Source: Acidovorax sp. Leaf191 (GTDB lineage Bacteria > Pseudomonadota > Gammaproteobacteria > Burkholderiales > Burkholderiaceae_C). Taken from it: a stretch of 64,000 nucleotides of DNA. A program made the translations under genes and the position numbers. The notes beneath the pieces were generated by a model, which saw only the letters and a list, made by a program, of their open reading frames with translations, had not been told where the DNA came from and searched no databases. Of the stretch, positions 29,928 through 38,010 are shown piece after piece. The stretch lies in the NCBI RefSeq assembly GCF_001424425.1, contig NZ_LMPT01000012.1, positions 176,601 through 240,600 on the forward strand, written 5' to 3'. Positions within the stretch are counted from its first letter, which is position 1. The number at the start of each line of letters is the position of its first letter.

Positions 29928-31535
29928 TTACTTCATCCATGTGTTCCAGAAGAACGGCCAGACCGCCGGCGTGTAGCCCGACAGCTTGGCCGATCGCGCC
30001 GACAGGCCGTTGAACTTGCCCACCTCGATGAATGGCACCTCGTCGTACACCACCTGCTGCACCTTGCCCCACAGCGCACCGCGCTTGGCCGGATCGGTCT
30101 CCTGGTTGAACGCGGCCAGGGTCGACTTCTTGGCGTCGGACTCCCACCAGCCCGGTGCGCCGTCGCCCAGTTGGGGTGGCGACAGCATGGGTTCTGGGAA
30201 CAGGCCCGAATGCGTGAAGTACACGTCCCACAGCTTGGCGTCGTTGCGGCGCTGCACCAGGGTGGCCCAGTCCACCACCTGCAGGTCGGTCTTGAAGCCC
30301 GCCTTCTTGAGCTGCTCGGACATCACCAGCGCCATGTTGTAGTGGAACTCGTACTGCCGGCTGGCCATGATGCGCACCGGCTGGCTGTTGTTGTAGCCCG
30401 CCTTGGCGGCCAGCTCCCTGGCGGCCTGGGGGTTGCGCTCGTTGTACAGCTTGGCGCCCGCGTCCGAGTAGTAGGGCGTGCCCTTGGGGAAGAAGTTGGG
30501 CTCCACCATGAAGAAGCGGTTATCGCCAAAGCCTGCGGCCATCAGCTCACCCGTGCCCACCGCGGTCTGCACCGCGCGGCGCAGGGGCTGCGATGCCAGC
30601 ACACCTTCCTTGGTGTTGAACACGATGTACGGAAAGCCGAAGTTCTTGGTCACGATGGGCACCACGGCGGGCGCACCTTTTTCCACACGGCCGATGGCTT
30701 CGACCGGCAGCAGGTCGGCATAGTGGAACTGGCCGGACAAAGCGCCTTCGACCCGGGTGTTGGCGCTGGGCACGGGCACGAAGCGCAGCTCATCGAGCAG
30801 CGCTTCGCGGCGGCCCGCGTAGCCGCTGGGCGCTTCCTTGCGGGCGGCGTAGTCGTCAAAGCGCACCAGCACGGTGAACTGGTCCGGCCGGCGTTCCTTG
30901 AACTTGTAGGGCCCGGTGCCGATGAACTCCTTGAGCTGCGGCGCGATGCTTTCCTTGGCCAGGATGGCCGCCATGCCGCTGGGCAGCGCCAGCTGGGCCA
31001 GCAGCGGCGCATAGGGGTTCTTGAGCTTGAGCTCCACGCCGTGCGTGCCCTTGACGGCCAGTGATGCCACTTCCTTGCCCACGGCCTTGCCCCGCGGCGA
31101 GAGCTCCATCCAGCGCTGCAGCGAGGCCACCACGTCCTCGGCCGTCATCTCGCGGCCGTTGTGGAACTTCACGCCCTTGCGCAGGGCGATGGTGTAGGTG
31201 AGGCCGTCCTTGGAGACGGTGGGCATGCCCTCGGCCAGCATGGGCGCAATGCTCCAGTTGGCGTCGAAGGTGTAGAGCGGCTCGTACACGTGCTGCATGA
31301 TGGTGCCCACCAGGTCGGCGGTGCTCACCATCGGGTCCAGGCCCTGGGGCTCGCCCACCATGGCCAGGTTGGCGGCGCCGCCCTTGGCCGGTGCAGGGGC
31401 CGCCTGGGCCCAGCCGGTGCCAGTACCCATTCCCCACAGCGCGGCCACTGCCAGCGCACCCAGCAGCCCGCGCCGCGCGGCCTGGTGGCGCAGCGTCAGC
31501 CAGGGTCGCACCACATTGGTTCCAGAAGTTTGCAT
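29928..31535 (-). CDS. dppA: Peptide ABC transporter periplasmic binding protein (DppA-like)
   Basis: The 535-residue extracytoplasmic receptor (SBP_bac_5) has a signal peptide around residues 21-44 (RRGLLGALAVAALWG, ending AQAAP). The family landmarks are EGMPTVSKDGLTYTIALRKG, VKFHNGREMTAEDVVASLQR and TGPYKFKE. First gene of the dppABCDF-PLP lyase-rpiR-D-aminoacylase operon. The start is divergent from ridA across 117 bp that holds the duplicated operator block. Confidence 0.92.
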   Translation of the reverse strand: MQTSGTNVVRPWLTLRHQAARRGLLGALAVAALWGMGTGTGWAQAAPAPAKGGAANLAMVGEPQGLDPMVSTADLVGTIMQHVYEPLYTFDANWSIAPMLAEGMPTVSKDGLTYTIALRKGVKFHNGREMTAEDVVASLQRWMELSPRGKAVGKEVASLAVKGTHGVELKLKNPYAPLLAQLALPSGMAAILAKESIAPQLKEFIGTGPYKFKERRPDQFTVLVRFDDYAARKEAPSGYAGRREALLDELRFVPVPSANTRVEGALSGQFHYADLLPVEAIGRVEKGAPAVVPIVTKNFGFPYIVFNTKEGVLASQPLRRAVQTAVGTGELMAAGFGDNRFFMVEPNFFPKGTPYYSDAGAKLYNERNPQAARELAAKAGYNNSQPVRIMASRQYEFHYNMALVMSEQLKKAGFKTDLQVVDWATLVQRRNDAKLWDVYFTHSGLFPEPMLSPPQLGDGAPGWWESDAKKSTLAAFNQETDPAKRGALWGKVQQVVYDEVPFIEVGKFNGLSARSAKLSGYTPAVWPFFWNTWMK

Positions 31536-31548
31536 CGTGCACCTCTAA

Positions 31549-31585
31549 GTAATAGGATTACATTGATAAGCACTTTCGATGCCAG
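31549..31585. promoter_or_regulatory. Duplicated operator block, copy 1 (dppA side)
   Basis: GTAATAGGATTAC (31549-31561) followed by AGCACTTTCGATGCCAG (31569-31585). It sits 14 bp before the dppA start. The same block recurs exactly 74 bp later. The palindromic GTAAT/ATTAC core suits an RpiR dimer. Confidence 0.6.
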
Positions 31586-31622
31586 AAATCCGCTCGATAT
31601 GTGCTTGATAGGCGTTTTGTAT

Positions 31623-31659
31623 GTAATATCTTTACTCAAAGGAGCACTTTCAATGCCAG
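31623..31659. promoter_or_regulatory. Duplicated operator block, copy 2 (ridA side)
   Basis: GTAATATCTTTAC (31623-31635) followed by AGCACTTTCAATGCCAG (31643-31659). It overlaps the ridA ribosome site and start codon, where bound protein would block initiation. Confidence 0.6.
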
Positions 31660-32042
31660 TAGAAACCCTCGGTCAGTCCCCGCTTGCCTCCGACCGGCAG
31701 GCCCGTCCGCTGTCCCCCGCCACGCGCGCCGGGGACTTCGTTTTTGTGTCGGGCCAGGTGCCCACCGATGACCAGGGCCAGGTCATCACGGGGGGCATCG
31801 AGGCGCAGACGCGCCAGGTGTTCCTGCGCCTCACGCAGGCGCTGGCGCTGGCCGACTGCACGCTGGCCGACGTGGCCAAGGTCAGCGTGTGGCTGGCCGA
31901 CGCGCGCGACTTCGGCAGCTTCAACCGCGTGTACATGGAGTGTTTTGGCGAGCACCGGCCCGCGCGCTCCACGGTGGAGTCGCGGCTCATGATCGACGCC
32001 AAGGTGGAGATCGACGTCACGGCGTACAAGCCGCGCGGCTGA
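31653..32042 (+). CDS. ridA: RidA family enamine/imine deaminase
   Basis: Trimeric YjgF/YER057c-fold enzyme that hydrolyses reactive 2-aminoacrylate and related imines released by PLP enzymes, preventing damage to other PLP enzymes. The 129-residue product has RAGDFVFVSGQVPTDDQGQV and the C-terminal RPARSTVESRLMIDAKVEID. In canonical RidA the catalytic Arg and Glu lie in RP-R-TV and the strand after it; here the matching residues are RPARSTVESR. AAAGGAGC lies 9 bp before the ATG at 31653; the frame is open upstream but those codons overlap dppA. Divergent from an operon that contains a probable D-serine-type dehydratase. Confidence 0.9.
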   Translation: MPVETLGQSPLASDRQARPLSPATRAGDFVFVSGQVPTDDQGQVITGGIEAQTRQVFLRLTQALALADCTLADVAKVSVWLADARDFGSFNRVYMECFGEHRPARSTVESRLMIDAKVEIDVTAYKPRG

Positions 32043-32086
32043 GCACGGCGTGCGCATGCCGGCGGCCCGCGGCGCCGGCTGGGCTG

Positions 32087-32809
32087 CTACATCACGCGGA
32101 TGCCCAGCCCGCTGACCAGCGCGGCCGCCTGGTCGGTGGAGAGGATCGCGCCCTTGAAGGATTGCGCCAGCTGGGCCAGCCGCAGCCCGCCCAGGTCCAC
32201 CGACCGCAGGTCGGCGCCTTCGAAGCGGGCGTTCTTGAGATGGGCATCGCGCAGGCTGCCACCTTCGAACACCGCATCGCGGAAGTCGCAGCCCGACACG
32301 TCGGCGTCGGACATGTCCAGTTGTTCGATGGTCTGCTTGCGAAACGAAATACCCCGCAGGTCCGCGCCCACCAGCAGCGTGTCGTGAAAGCTCAGGCCCA
32401 GCGTCTGCGCTTCATGGAACTGCGCGCCGGTCAGCTTGACCTCGGCGAACAAGGCCGACGCCAGCGTGGCCTTGGTCCAGAGCGTGTTGTTCAGGTCACA
32501 GTGGTGAAAGCGCGCGTCGGTCAGGTGCGCGAGATGAAAGCTTGCCTGCCGGGCCCTGCAGCCGAGCCACCGCGTGTCGCCCAGTTGGGCGCGTGCCAGC
32601 GAGGTCTCGGCCAGGCTGCAGCCTGTGAACTGCGCGCCCTGCAATGCCAGGCCCGAGAGGTCGGCGCCGTCGAAGTCGCAGTGCTCGAAGTGCAGGCGCT
32701 GCGCCGGGGTGTCCGCCAGCATCACCAGCAGGTCGGCGCGGGTGATCTGTTGCTCTTGCACGAGGACCGTACCGCTGGTGCCGGTGAGTGGAGTGGATGC
32801 TGTGTTCAT
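32087..32809 (-). CDS. Pentapeptide-repeat protein
   Basis: A 240-residue cytoplasmic protein made mostly of A(D/N)LXX pentapeptide repeats (for example CDFDGADLSGLALQGAQFTG, then CSLAETSLARAQLG) that stack as a right-handed quadrilateral beta-helix. The ATG at 32809 starts MNTASTPLTG; the open frame continues upstream but is a shadow of the SMR gene. Some family members mimic DNA and shield gyrase (Qnr/MfpA). Nothing here proves that role and the repeat is degenerate in places. The function is unknown. Confidence 0.8.
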   Translation of the reverse strand: MNTASTPLTGTSGTVLVQEQQITRADLLVMLADTPAQRLHFEHCDFDGADLSGLALQGAQFTGCSLAETSLARAQLGDTRWLGCRARQASFHLAHLTDARFHHCDLNNTLWTKATLASALFAEVKLTGAQFHEAQTLGLSFHDTLLVGADLRGISFRKQTIEQLDMSDADVSGCDFRDAVFEGGSLRDAHLKNARFEGADLRSVDLGGLRLAQLAQSFKGAILSTDQAAALVSGLGIRVM

Positions 32810-32865
32810 GGAACGGGGCTGTAGTGGTGGCTGGGCAGTGGCGTGGGCGGTGCAACGAGCGAGCG

Positions 32866-33219
32866 TCAATGCCCCGTGGTCTTGGACAACAGGTTCACCA
32901 CCACCACGCCGGCCACGATGAGCCCCAGCCCGGCAATGGCGGGCGCGTCCAGCCGCTGGCCGTAGTAGAGCCAGCCCACGGTCGAGATCAACACGATGCC
33001 CACCGCCGACCAGATGGCGTAGGCAATGCCGATGGGCAGGGTCTTGAGCGTGAGCGACAGCAGGTAGAAGGACACTGCGTAGCACACGGCGGTGACCGCG
33101 CTGGGAACCAGCCGTGTGAAGCCGTCGGACGCCTTCAGCGCGCTGGTGCCCAGCACTTCGGCCACGATGGCCAGACCCAGCAGGGCGTAGCTGGTGGTGG
33201 TGGCGGTCCACTGGATCAT
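32866..33219 (-). CDS. Small multidrug resistance (SMR) family exporter
   Basis: The 117-residue protein has four membrane helices; SMR proteins form dual-topology dimers exchanging protons for cationic drugs or guanidinium. The essential membrane Glu is in LLGLAIVAEVLGTSALK (near residue 19). IAYAIWSAVGIVLIS and WLYYGQRLDAPAIAGLGLI are the helix 3 and 4 signatures. The YAIWSAVG pattern fits the EmrE-type quaternary-ammonium branch more than the guanidinium (Gdx) branch. The ATG at 33219 is chosen to begin just before helix 1. Confidence 0.9.
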   Translation of the reverse strand: MIQWTATTTSYALLGLAIVAEVLGTSALKASDGFTRLVPSAVTAVCYAVSFYLLSLTLKTLPIGIAYAIWSAVGIVLISTVGWLYYGQRLDAPAIAGLGLIVAGVVVVNLLSKTTGH

Positions 33220-33440
33220 GGTGCGGGTCCGTTGCAAAGCTGGAGAAGCGGCCGATTCTAGGAACGCCCGCCGCACTGCGGGGCCAAGCCCTTGCATCTG
33301 TGCGGGGCCTCTGCGGCGCGGCTTGCCAGCGGCCGGGATCTGTGTGCACGCGGCGCTGTGTGGGGCGCGCTTCCACCGCCGCAGCGCGACCCGTGGTCTG
33401 GCGCGCCCGGCGCGACCCGCGCACCCGGCGCAGATGGCCG

Positions 33441-34373
33441 CTAGGCGGCGTGCTGCAGCATCAGGTCCAGGTTCTGCACGGCAGCGCCCGACGCGCCCTT
33501 GCCGAGGTTGTCGAACACCGCGCTCAGCAGCACCTGGCCGTGCTGCGGATTGGCAAACACGGAGAGCCGCAACTGGTTGGTGCCGTTGAGCACCTGGGGG
33601 TCCAGGTGCTGCGCTGCCTGCGCATCCTGCAGCGACACCACCTCGACATGCGCCGCGCCGTCGTAGTGCTGCTGCAGGCAGGCGTGCAGCCGGTCGGCAG
33701 TCACGCTTGCAGGCAGTTGCCGCAGCATTAACGGAATGGTCAGCACGATGCCCTGGCGGAACGAGCCGTAGGCCGGCAGGAAGAAAGGCCGCTGCATGAG
33801 GCCCGCGTGTTTCTCGATCTCGGGCGTGTGCTTGTGGGCCAGCCCCAGGCCGTACACCTGGAACGCGGGGGCTTGCGACGCGCCCGCGCCTTCGTGCTCG
33901 TCCACCCGCGCGCGGCCGCCGCCGGAGTAGCCCGACACGGCATGGATGGCCAGCGGATGGTCCGCAGGCACCAGGCCTGCCCGCACCAGCGGCAGCAGCA
34001 GCGCGATGGCGCCCGTGGGGTAGCAGCCGGGGTTGGTCACGCGGTGTGCCGAGGCGATGCGGGCGGACTGCGCGGCGCTCATTTCAGGCAAGCCGTAGAC
34101 CCAGTCCGCATCGGTGCGGTGGGCCGAGCTGGCGTCGATCACGCGCACGGCGGGGTTCACCACGGACGCCGCCGCTTCGCGCGCAGGCCCGTCGGGCAGG
34201 CACAGCACGGCGATGTCGCAGGCATTGATCGCTTCTGCGCGGCGCGCAGGGTTCTTGCGGTCGGCCTCGGGCAGCGTGAGCAGGCGCAGGTCGCTGCGGC
34301 CGTGCAGGCGTTCGTGGATCTGCAGGCCGGTCGTGCCCTGATCGCCGTCGATGAAAACCAAGGGTGCGCTCAT
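33441..34373 (-). CDS. argC: N-acetyl-gamma-glutamyl-phosphate reductase, short type 2
   Basis: Third step of arginine synthesis, NADPH reduction of N-acetylglutamyl phosphate. The 310-residue length and the N-terminus [20 protein letters not shown] mark the short type 2 ArgC. The catalytic cysteine is in [15 protein letters not shown] (near residue 115), and the second catalytic segment [11 protein letters not shown] follows. Divergent from a LysR gene (121-bp gap), which may regulate it; most bacteria use ArgR instead. Many Comamonadaceae carry a second, longer ArgC elsewhere, so this may be an extra copy. Confidence 0.92.
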   Translation of the reverse strand: MSAPLVFIDGDQGTTGLQIHERLHGRSDLRLLTLPEADRKNPARRAEAINACDIAVLCLPDGPAREAAASVVNPAVRVIDASSAHRTDADWVYGLPEMSAAQSARIASAHRVTNPGCYPTGAIALLLPLVRAGLVPADHPLAIHAVSGYSGGGRARVDEHEGAGASQAPAFQVYGLGLAHKHTPEIEKHAGLMQRPFFLPAYGSFRQGIVLTIPLMLRQLPASVTADRLHACLQQHYDGAAHVEVVSLQDAQAAQHLDPQVLNGTNQLRLSVFANPQHGQVLLSAVFDNLGKGASGAAVQNLDLMLQHAA

Positions 34374-34494
34374 GCGGTGCTCCTGATGAATGGAATGGCT
34401 GAAGAAAAAACGAAGGAATGACGAATCTTCGGCCGCGCCCTAGAATTTGAAAAGTTGAATTTCACAAACATCAGCATCAGATTTACTGAACGTC

Positions 34495-35382
34495 ATGCGC
34501 GAACTCAACCTCGACCGGCTGCGCACGCTGGTCACCATCGCAGACCTGGGCTCGTTTGCCGAAGCCGCGCGGGTGCTGCACCTGGCGGCGCCCACGGTGA
34601 GCCTGCACATCGCCGACCTGGAGGCGCTGTTCGGCGCGCCGCTGCTGGTGCGCAAGCGCGGCGAGGTCACTCCCTCGGGCGTGGGCGACGCGCTGATCGA
34701 GCGCGCGCGGCGGCTGCTGGCCGATGCGGACGAGGCGCTCGATGTGGTGCAGCGCCAGGTGCAGGGGCTCGCGGGCCGCGTGCGGCTGGGGGCCTCCACC
34801 GGTGCCATTGCCCACCTGCTGCCCCAGGCGCTGGAGGTGCTGGGGCAGAACCACCCTGGCATCGACGTGCAGGTGGCCGTGCTCACCACGCAGGACACCA
34901 TGGCGCGCCTGGCCGGCGGGTCGCTGGATGTGGGCCTGGTGGCGTTGCCGCAGGCCACCGTGCAGGGCGTGAAGGTGCAGCCCTGGCGGCGCGATCCGGT
35001 GATGGCGTTCGTGCCGTCCGCCTGGCCAGCGCCGCAGCGCGCCACGCCGAAGTGGCTGGCGGGGCAGCCGCTCATCCTCAACGATGTGGGCACCAGCCTG
35101 TCGCGGCTGACGGCGGAATGGTTTGCGCTGGCGGGCGCGCACCCCAAGGCGCGCATCCAGCTCAACTACAACGACGCCATCAAGAGCCTGGTGGCCGCAG
35201 GCTACGGCGCCACGCTGCTGCCGCACGAGGCCACATCCTCCACGCCACTCGACCCGCGCATCCGCATGCTGCCGCTGCGCCCCGCGCTGTGGCGGCCGCT
35301 GGGCATCGCCCACCGCGCAGGCCCGTTGGAGCGCGCCACGCAGCACGTACTGGATGTGCTGTGGCAGCAGCGCCAGGCGTGA
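34495..35382 (+). CDS. LysR-family transcriptional regulator
   Basis: The 295-residue product has an N-terminal winged helix (LDRLRTLVTIADLGSFAEAA, then APTVSLHIADLEALFGAPLL) and a C-terminal effector domain (about 90-290, RVRLGASTGAIAHLLPQALE). It is divergent from argC. The start follows a short AT-rich stretch containing TTGAAAAGTTGAA, which might be its operator. The target is not known. Confidence 0.92.
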   Translation: MRELNLDRLRTLVTIADLGSFAEAARVLHLAAPTVSLHIADLEALFGAPLLVRKRGEVTPSGVGDALIERARRLLADADEALDVVQRQVQGLAGRVRLGASTGAIAHLLPQALEVLGQNHPGIDVQVAVLTTQDTMARLAGGSLDVGLVALPQATVQGVKVQPWRRDPVMAFVPSAWPAPQRATPKWLAGQPLILNDVGTSLSRLTAEWFALAGAHPKARIQLNYNDAIKSLVAAGYGATLLPHEATSSTPLDPRIRMLPLRPALWRPLGIAHRAGPLERATQHVLDVLWQQRQA

Positions 35383-35401
35383 GCAGATCAAATTTTCAGA
35401 T

Positions 35402-35460
35402 AAAAAAGGCCGCTACCGCGCATCTGGAAAGCGCAACAAGCTATAAATTTAATAGCAAAT
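35402..35460. repeat. Dispersed palindrome family B, copy 3
   Basis: A diverged copy: AAAAAGGCCGCTACCGCGCA, then TCTGGAAAGCGCAACAAGCT and ATAAATTTAATAGCAAAT. It sits in the convergent gap between the LysR and TetR genes, where it may act as a two-way terminator. Confidence 0.65.
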
Positions 35461-35506
35461 GCGGTGTTTGGCTGCGTAGATGCCCGGCCGCAGCGCCTGG
35501 GGTGCA

Positions 35507-36232
35507 TCAGGCGGTGGCGCCGGGCCCCAGCGCACTCAGCACCATGCGCACGATCAGCTCCTCGGCATTGTTGTAGTCGCGCTCGGTCAGCGCGGGCTTG
35601 CCCAGCAGCAGGGCGAACTGCGCCTCCTGTTCCGCATAGGCCTGCGTGACCGACCAGATGATGAACATCAGGTGCGTGAAGTTGACCTTGGCGATGCGGC
35701 CCTCGCGCGCCCAGCGTTCGAAGGTGCGCACCTCGGTCTTGAGCAGCGGGCCCACGCGTTCTGCGATGGCGGTGCCATAGCGTGGTGCACCGGCAATCAC
35801 CTCTTTGGTGAACACCTTGGCACCCTGGGGGCGCATGCGCGAGTACTGCAGCTTGGCGCGGATGTAGCGGCGCAGGGCCTGCTGGGGGTCATCGCTGTGC
35901 GACAGGGCCTCCATGCCTTCGAGCCACTGGGTGAGCACGTCGTCGAGCACGCGCTGGTACAGCGCCTCCTTGCTCGGAAAGTAATACAGCAGGTTGTGGC
36001 GGCTGATGCCGATGGCCGCGGCAATGCTCTCGAGCGACGCGCCTTCGAAGCCGAACTGCGCGAAGTGGTTCTCCGCCTCGGCCAGGATGCCCTGCTCCTT
36101 GCGCAGGCGCGAGGCCTTGGGGGCGCGGGGGCCGGTGTCGTCGGCGGTGGTGGCCACCGCAGCGGCGGGTGCGCGGGGGCGTTTGGCAGGGCGGGGGGCG
36201 GGGGCAGCCGGGGACTGGCGGGCGTCGGTCAT
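35507..36232 (-). CDS. RutR-like TetR-family regulator of pyrimidine catabolism
   Basis: The 241-residue product has a charged/proline-rich N-terminal tail and a TetR helix-turn-helix at about residues 50-95 (ESIAAAIGISRHNLLYYFPS, then KEALYQRVLDD). The RutR/YcdC-type C-terminal domain has FTKEVIAGAPRYGTAIAERV and FIIWSVTQAYAEQEAQFALL. RutR proteins bind uracil or thymine and leave DNA. It is divergent from preT with two tandem operators TTTACC-N4-GGTAAA between them, matching the RutR consensus form. Nearly all of the 349-bp gap beyond the operators is taken by a possible leader ORF. Confidence 0.88.
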   Translation of the reverse strand: MTDARQSPAAPAPRPAKRPRAPAAAVATTADDTGPRAPKASRLRKEQGILAEAENHFAQFGFEGASLESIAAAIGISRHNLLYYFPSKEALYQRVLDDVLTQWLEGMEALSHSDDPQQALRRYIRAKLQYSRMRPQGAKVFTKEVIAGAPRYGTAIAERVGPLLKTEVRTFERWAREGRIAKVNFTHLMFIIWSVTQAYAEQEAQFALLLGKPALTERDYNNAEELIVRMVLSALGPGATA

Positions 36233-36301
36233 TGCACCATTGTGGAACAAGCCGGGGCCTGGAAACTGGCATTTGGCTGGCATGGCGTTTGCTCTAGGGA
36301 T

Positions 36302-36317
36302 TTTACCAATTGGTAAA
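36302..36317. promoter_or_regulatory. RutR-type operator 1
   Basis: TTTACCAATTGGTAAA is a perfect 16-bp palindrome of the form TTnACCAnnTGGTnAA, the pattern known for RutR. It is located between the regulator gene and preT. Confidence 0.8.
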
Positions 36318-36319
36318 GT

Positions 36320-36335
36320 TTTACGGGTTGGTAAA
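36320..36335. promoter_or_regulatory. RutR-type operator 2
   Basis: TTTACGGGTTGGTAAA matches operator 1 at 13 of 16 positions. It is centred 18 bp from operator 1, so two dimers could bind side by side. Confidence 0.7.
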
Positions 36336-36405
36336 TTGGCCCACAACGCAGGGCACCGCGGCACACCAAGCCGTGGGCACCTGCACCCCCACAGCGAGGA
36401 CCACG

Positions 36406-36582
36406 ATGAAACCTCCGAAGTCTGCGGGCGCAAGCACCCACGCTGGCGCCGCATTGGCTGCCCGCCGCCGCCCCGGCAGCGGCGCGCGCCACCTGCACCG
36501 GGCGCCCGCGCCCACCCCGGCCGAACCAGCGAGCAAGGGCCCGGCCTGCACAACCACCCCGCACCTTTCGGAGGACATCTGA
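36406..36582 (+). CDS. Possible 58-residue leader ORF coupled to preT
   Basis: The ATG at 36406 is preceded by GCGAGGA at good spacing. The frame encodes a proline/alanine/arginine-rich peptide (MKPPKSAGASTHAGAALAAR at its start, HLSEDI at its end). Its TGA overlaps the preT ATG as TGATG. Start site, spacing and coupling suggest it is translated. The sequence looks low-complexity and matches no family I know, so it could be chance in GC-rich DNA. Confidence 0.35.
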   Translation: MKPPKSAGASTHAGAALAARRRPGSGARHLHRAPAPTPAEPASKGPACTTTPHLSEDI

Positions 36583-37952
36583 TGGACACACCCGCAAGCC
36601 GTGCCTGCGGCATTCATGCCGCACGCCTGAACCTGGCCGACTACGCCGTCAACTTCAGCGACGCCCACCCGCCGTTGACCCGGCCGCAGGCCCTCATCGA
36701 GGCCGAGCGCTGCTACTACTGCCACGACGCGCCCTGCGCCACCGCTTGCCCCACGGGCATCGACATCCCGTCGTTCATCCACCGCATCGCGCAGGACAAC
36801 AACCGGGGCGCGGCGCGCGCCATCCTGGAGGCCAATCCGCTCGGCGGCATGTGCGCCCGGGTCTGCCCCACCGAGGTGCTGTGCGAGCAGGCCTGCGTGC
36901 GCAACACCAACGAGGACAAGCCGGTGGAGATCGGCGCGCTGCAGCGCTACGCGACCGACGCCTTCTTCGCCAACCCCGGCGCGCCCATGTTCCAGCGCGC
37001 CGCGCCCACCGGCCGCCGCGTGGCCGTCGTGGGTGCGGGACCTGCGGGCCTGGCCTGCGCCCACGGGCTGGCGCTGCGCGGGCACGACGTGGTGCTGTTC
37101 GACGCGCGCCCCAAGCTGGGCGGGCTCAATGAATACGGCCTGGCGAGCTACAAGACCACGGACAACTTCGCGCAGAAGGAGGTGGAGTGGCTGCTGTCGG
37201 TGGGTGGCATCGAGGTGCGCACCAGCCAGCAGCTGGGCCGCGACATCACGCTCGACGGCCTGCTGGCCAGCCACGATGCGGTCTTCCTGGGCCTCGGGCT
37301 GCAGGGCGTGAATGCGCTGGGCGTGGCGGAGCCCACGGCGTCTGGCGTGCGCAATGCCGTCGACTTCATCGCCGAGCTGCGCCAGAGCAGCGACCTGTCC
37401 ACCCTGCCGGTGGGCCGCCGCGTGGTGGTGATCGGCGGCGGCATGACGGCGGTGGACGCCGCCGTGCAGTCCCGCAAGCTGGGCGCCGAAGAGGTGACCA
37501 TCGTCTACCGCCGGGGAGCAGACGCCATGTCGGCGTCGAAGGTAGAGCAGCAGTGGGCGCAGACGAACGGCGTGACCATCCGCCACTGGGCGGCGCCGCA
37601 GGAGGTGCTGTGCGAAGGCGGCGCCGTGACGGGCGTGCGCTTTGCGGCCACGGCGCTCGATGCGGCGGGCAAGCTGGTGAACACCGGCGAGACCTTCACG
37701 CTCGCGGCGGACATGGTGCTCAAGGCCATCGGCCAGACCTATGTGGCGGAGCCCGCGGGCAAGGCGATGGCGCTGGAGGGCGGGCGCATCGCGACCGACG
37801 CTGCAGGCCGCACCAGCCTGGCACGCGTGTGGGCCGGGGGCGACTGCCGCGCCGGCGGGCGTGACCTGACGGTGGAGGCGGTGGAGCACGGCAAGCTGGC
37901 CGCCATCTCCATCCATGAAGCGATGAGCGTGCCGGTGGCGCTCGTGGCCTGA
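36582..37952 (+). CDS. preT: Dihydropyrimidine dehydrogenase subunit PreT (NAD, FAD, Fe-S)
   Basis: Electron-input subunit of NAD-dependent dihydropyrimidine dehydrogenase, which reduces uracil and thymine. The 456-residue product has N-terminal cysteine clusters CYYCHDAPCATACPTGIDIP and NPLGGMCARVCPTEVLCEQA that bind two [4Fe-4S] centres. FAD binding is in RVAVVGAGPAGLACAHGLAL, a second dinucleotide fold is at RVVVIGGGMTAVDAAVQS, and GGDC closes the FAD site. GGAGGA lies 8 bp before the ATG. The unit continues with preA after 58 bp. Confidence 0.94.
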   Translation: MDTPASRACGIHAARLNLADYAVNFSDAHPPLTRPQALIEAERCYYCHDAPCATACPTGIDIPSFIHRIAQDNNRGAARAILEANPLGGMCARVCPTEVLCEQACVRNTNEDKPVEIGALQRYATDAFFANPGAPMFQRAAPTGRRVAVVGAGPAGLACAHGLALRGHDVVLFDARPKLGGLNEYGLASYKTTDNFAQKEVEWLLSVGGIEVRTSQQLGRDITLDGLLASHDAVFLGLGLQGVNALGVAEPTASGVRNAVDFIAELRQSSDLSTLPVGRRVVVIGGGMTAVDAAVQSRKLGAEEVTIVYRRGADAMSASKVEQQWAQTNGVTIRHWAAPQEVLCEGGAVTGVRFAATALDAAGKLVNTGETFTLAADMVLKAIGQTYVAEPAGKAMALEGGRIATDAAGRTSLARVWAGGDCRAGGRDLTVEAVEHGKLAAISIHEAMSVPVALVA

Positions 37953-38010
37953 CGGCATCGTCGGCACATCCTGACCGCACAACCTGACTGCAATTGACGG
38001 GAGCACATCC

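Noticed and set aside
32087..32809. Qnr-type quinolone-resistance assignment for the pentapeptide protein
   Set aside because: Repeat pattern is degenerate and the loops typical of Qnr cannot be recognised; only the fold is supported.
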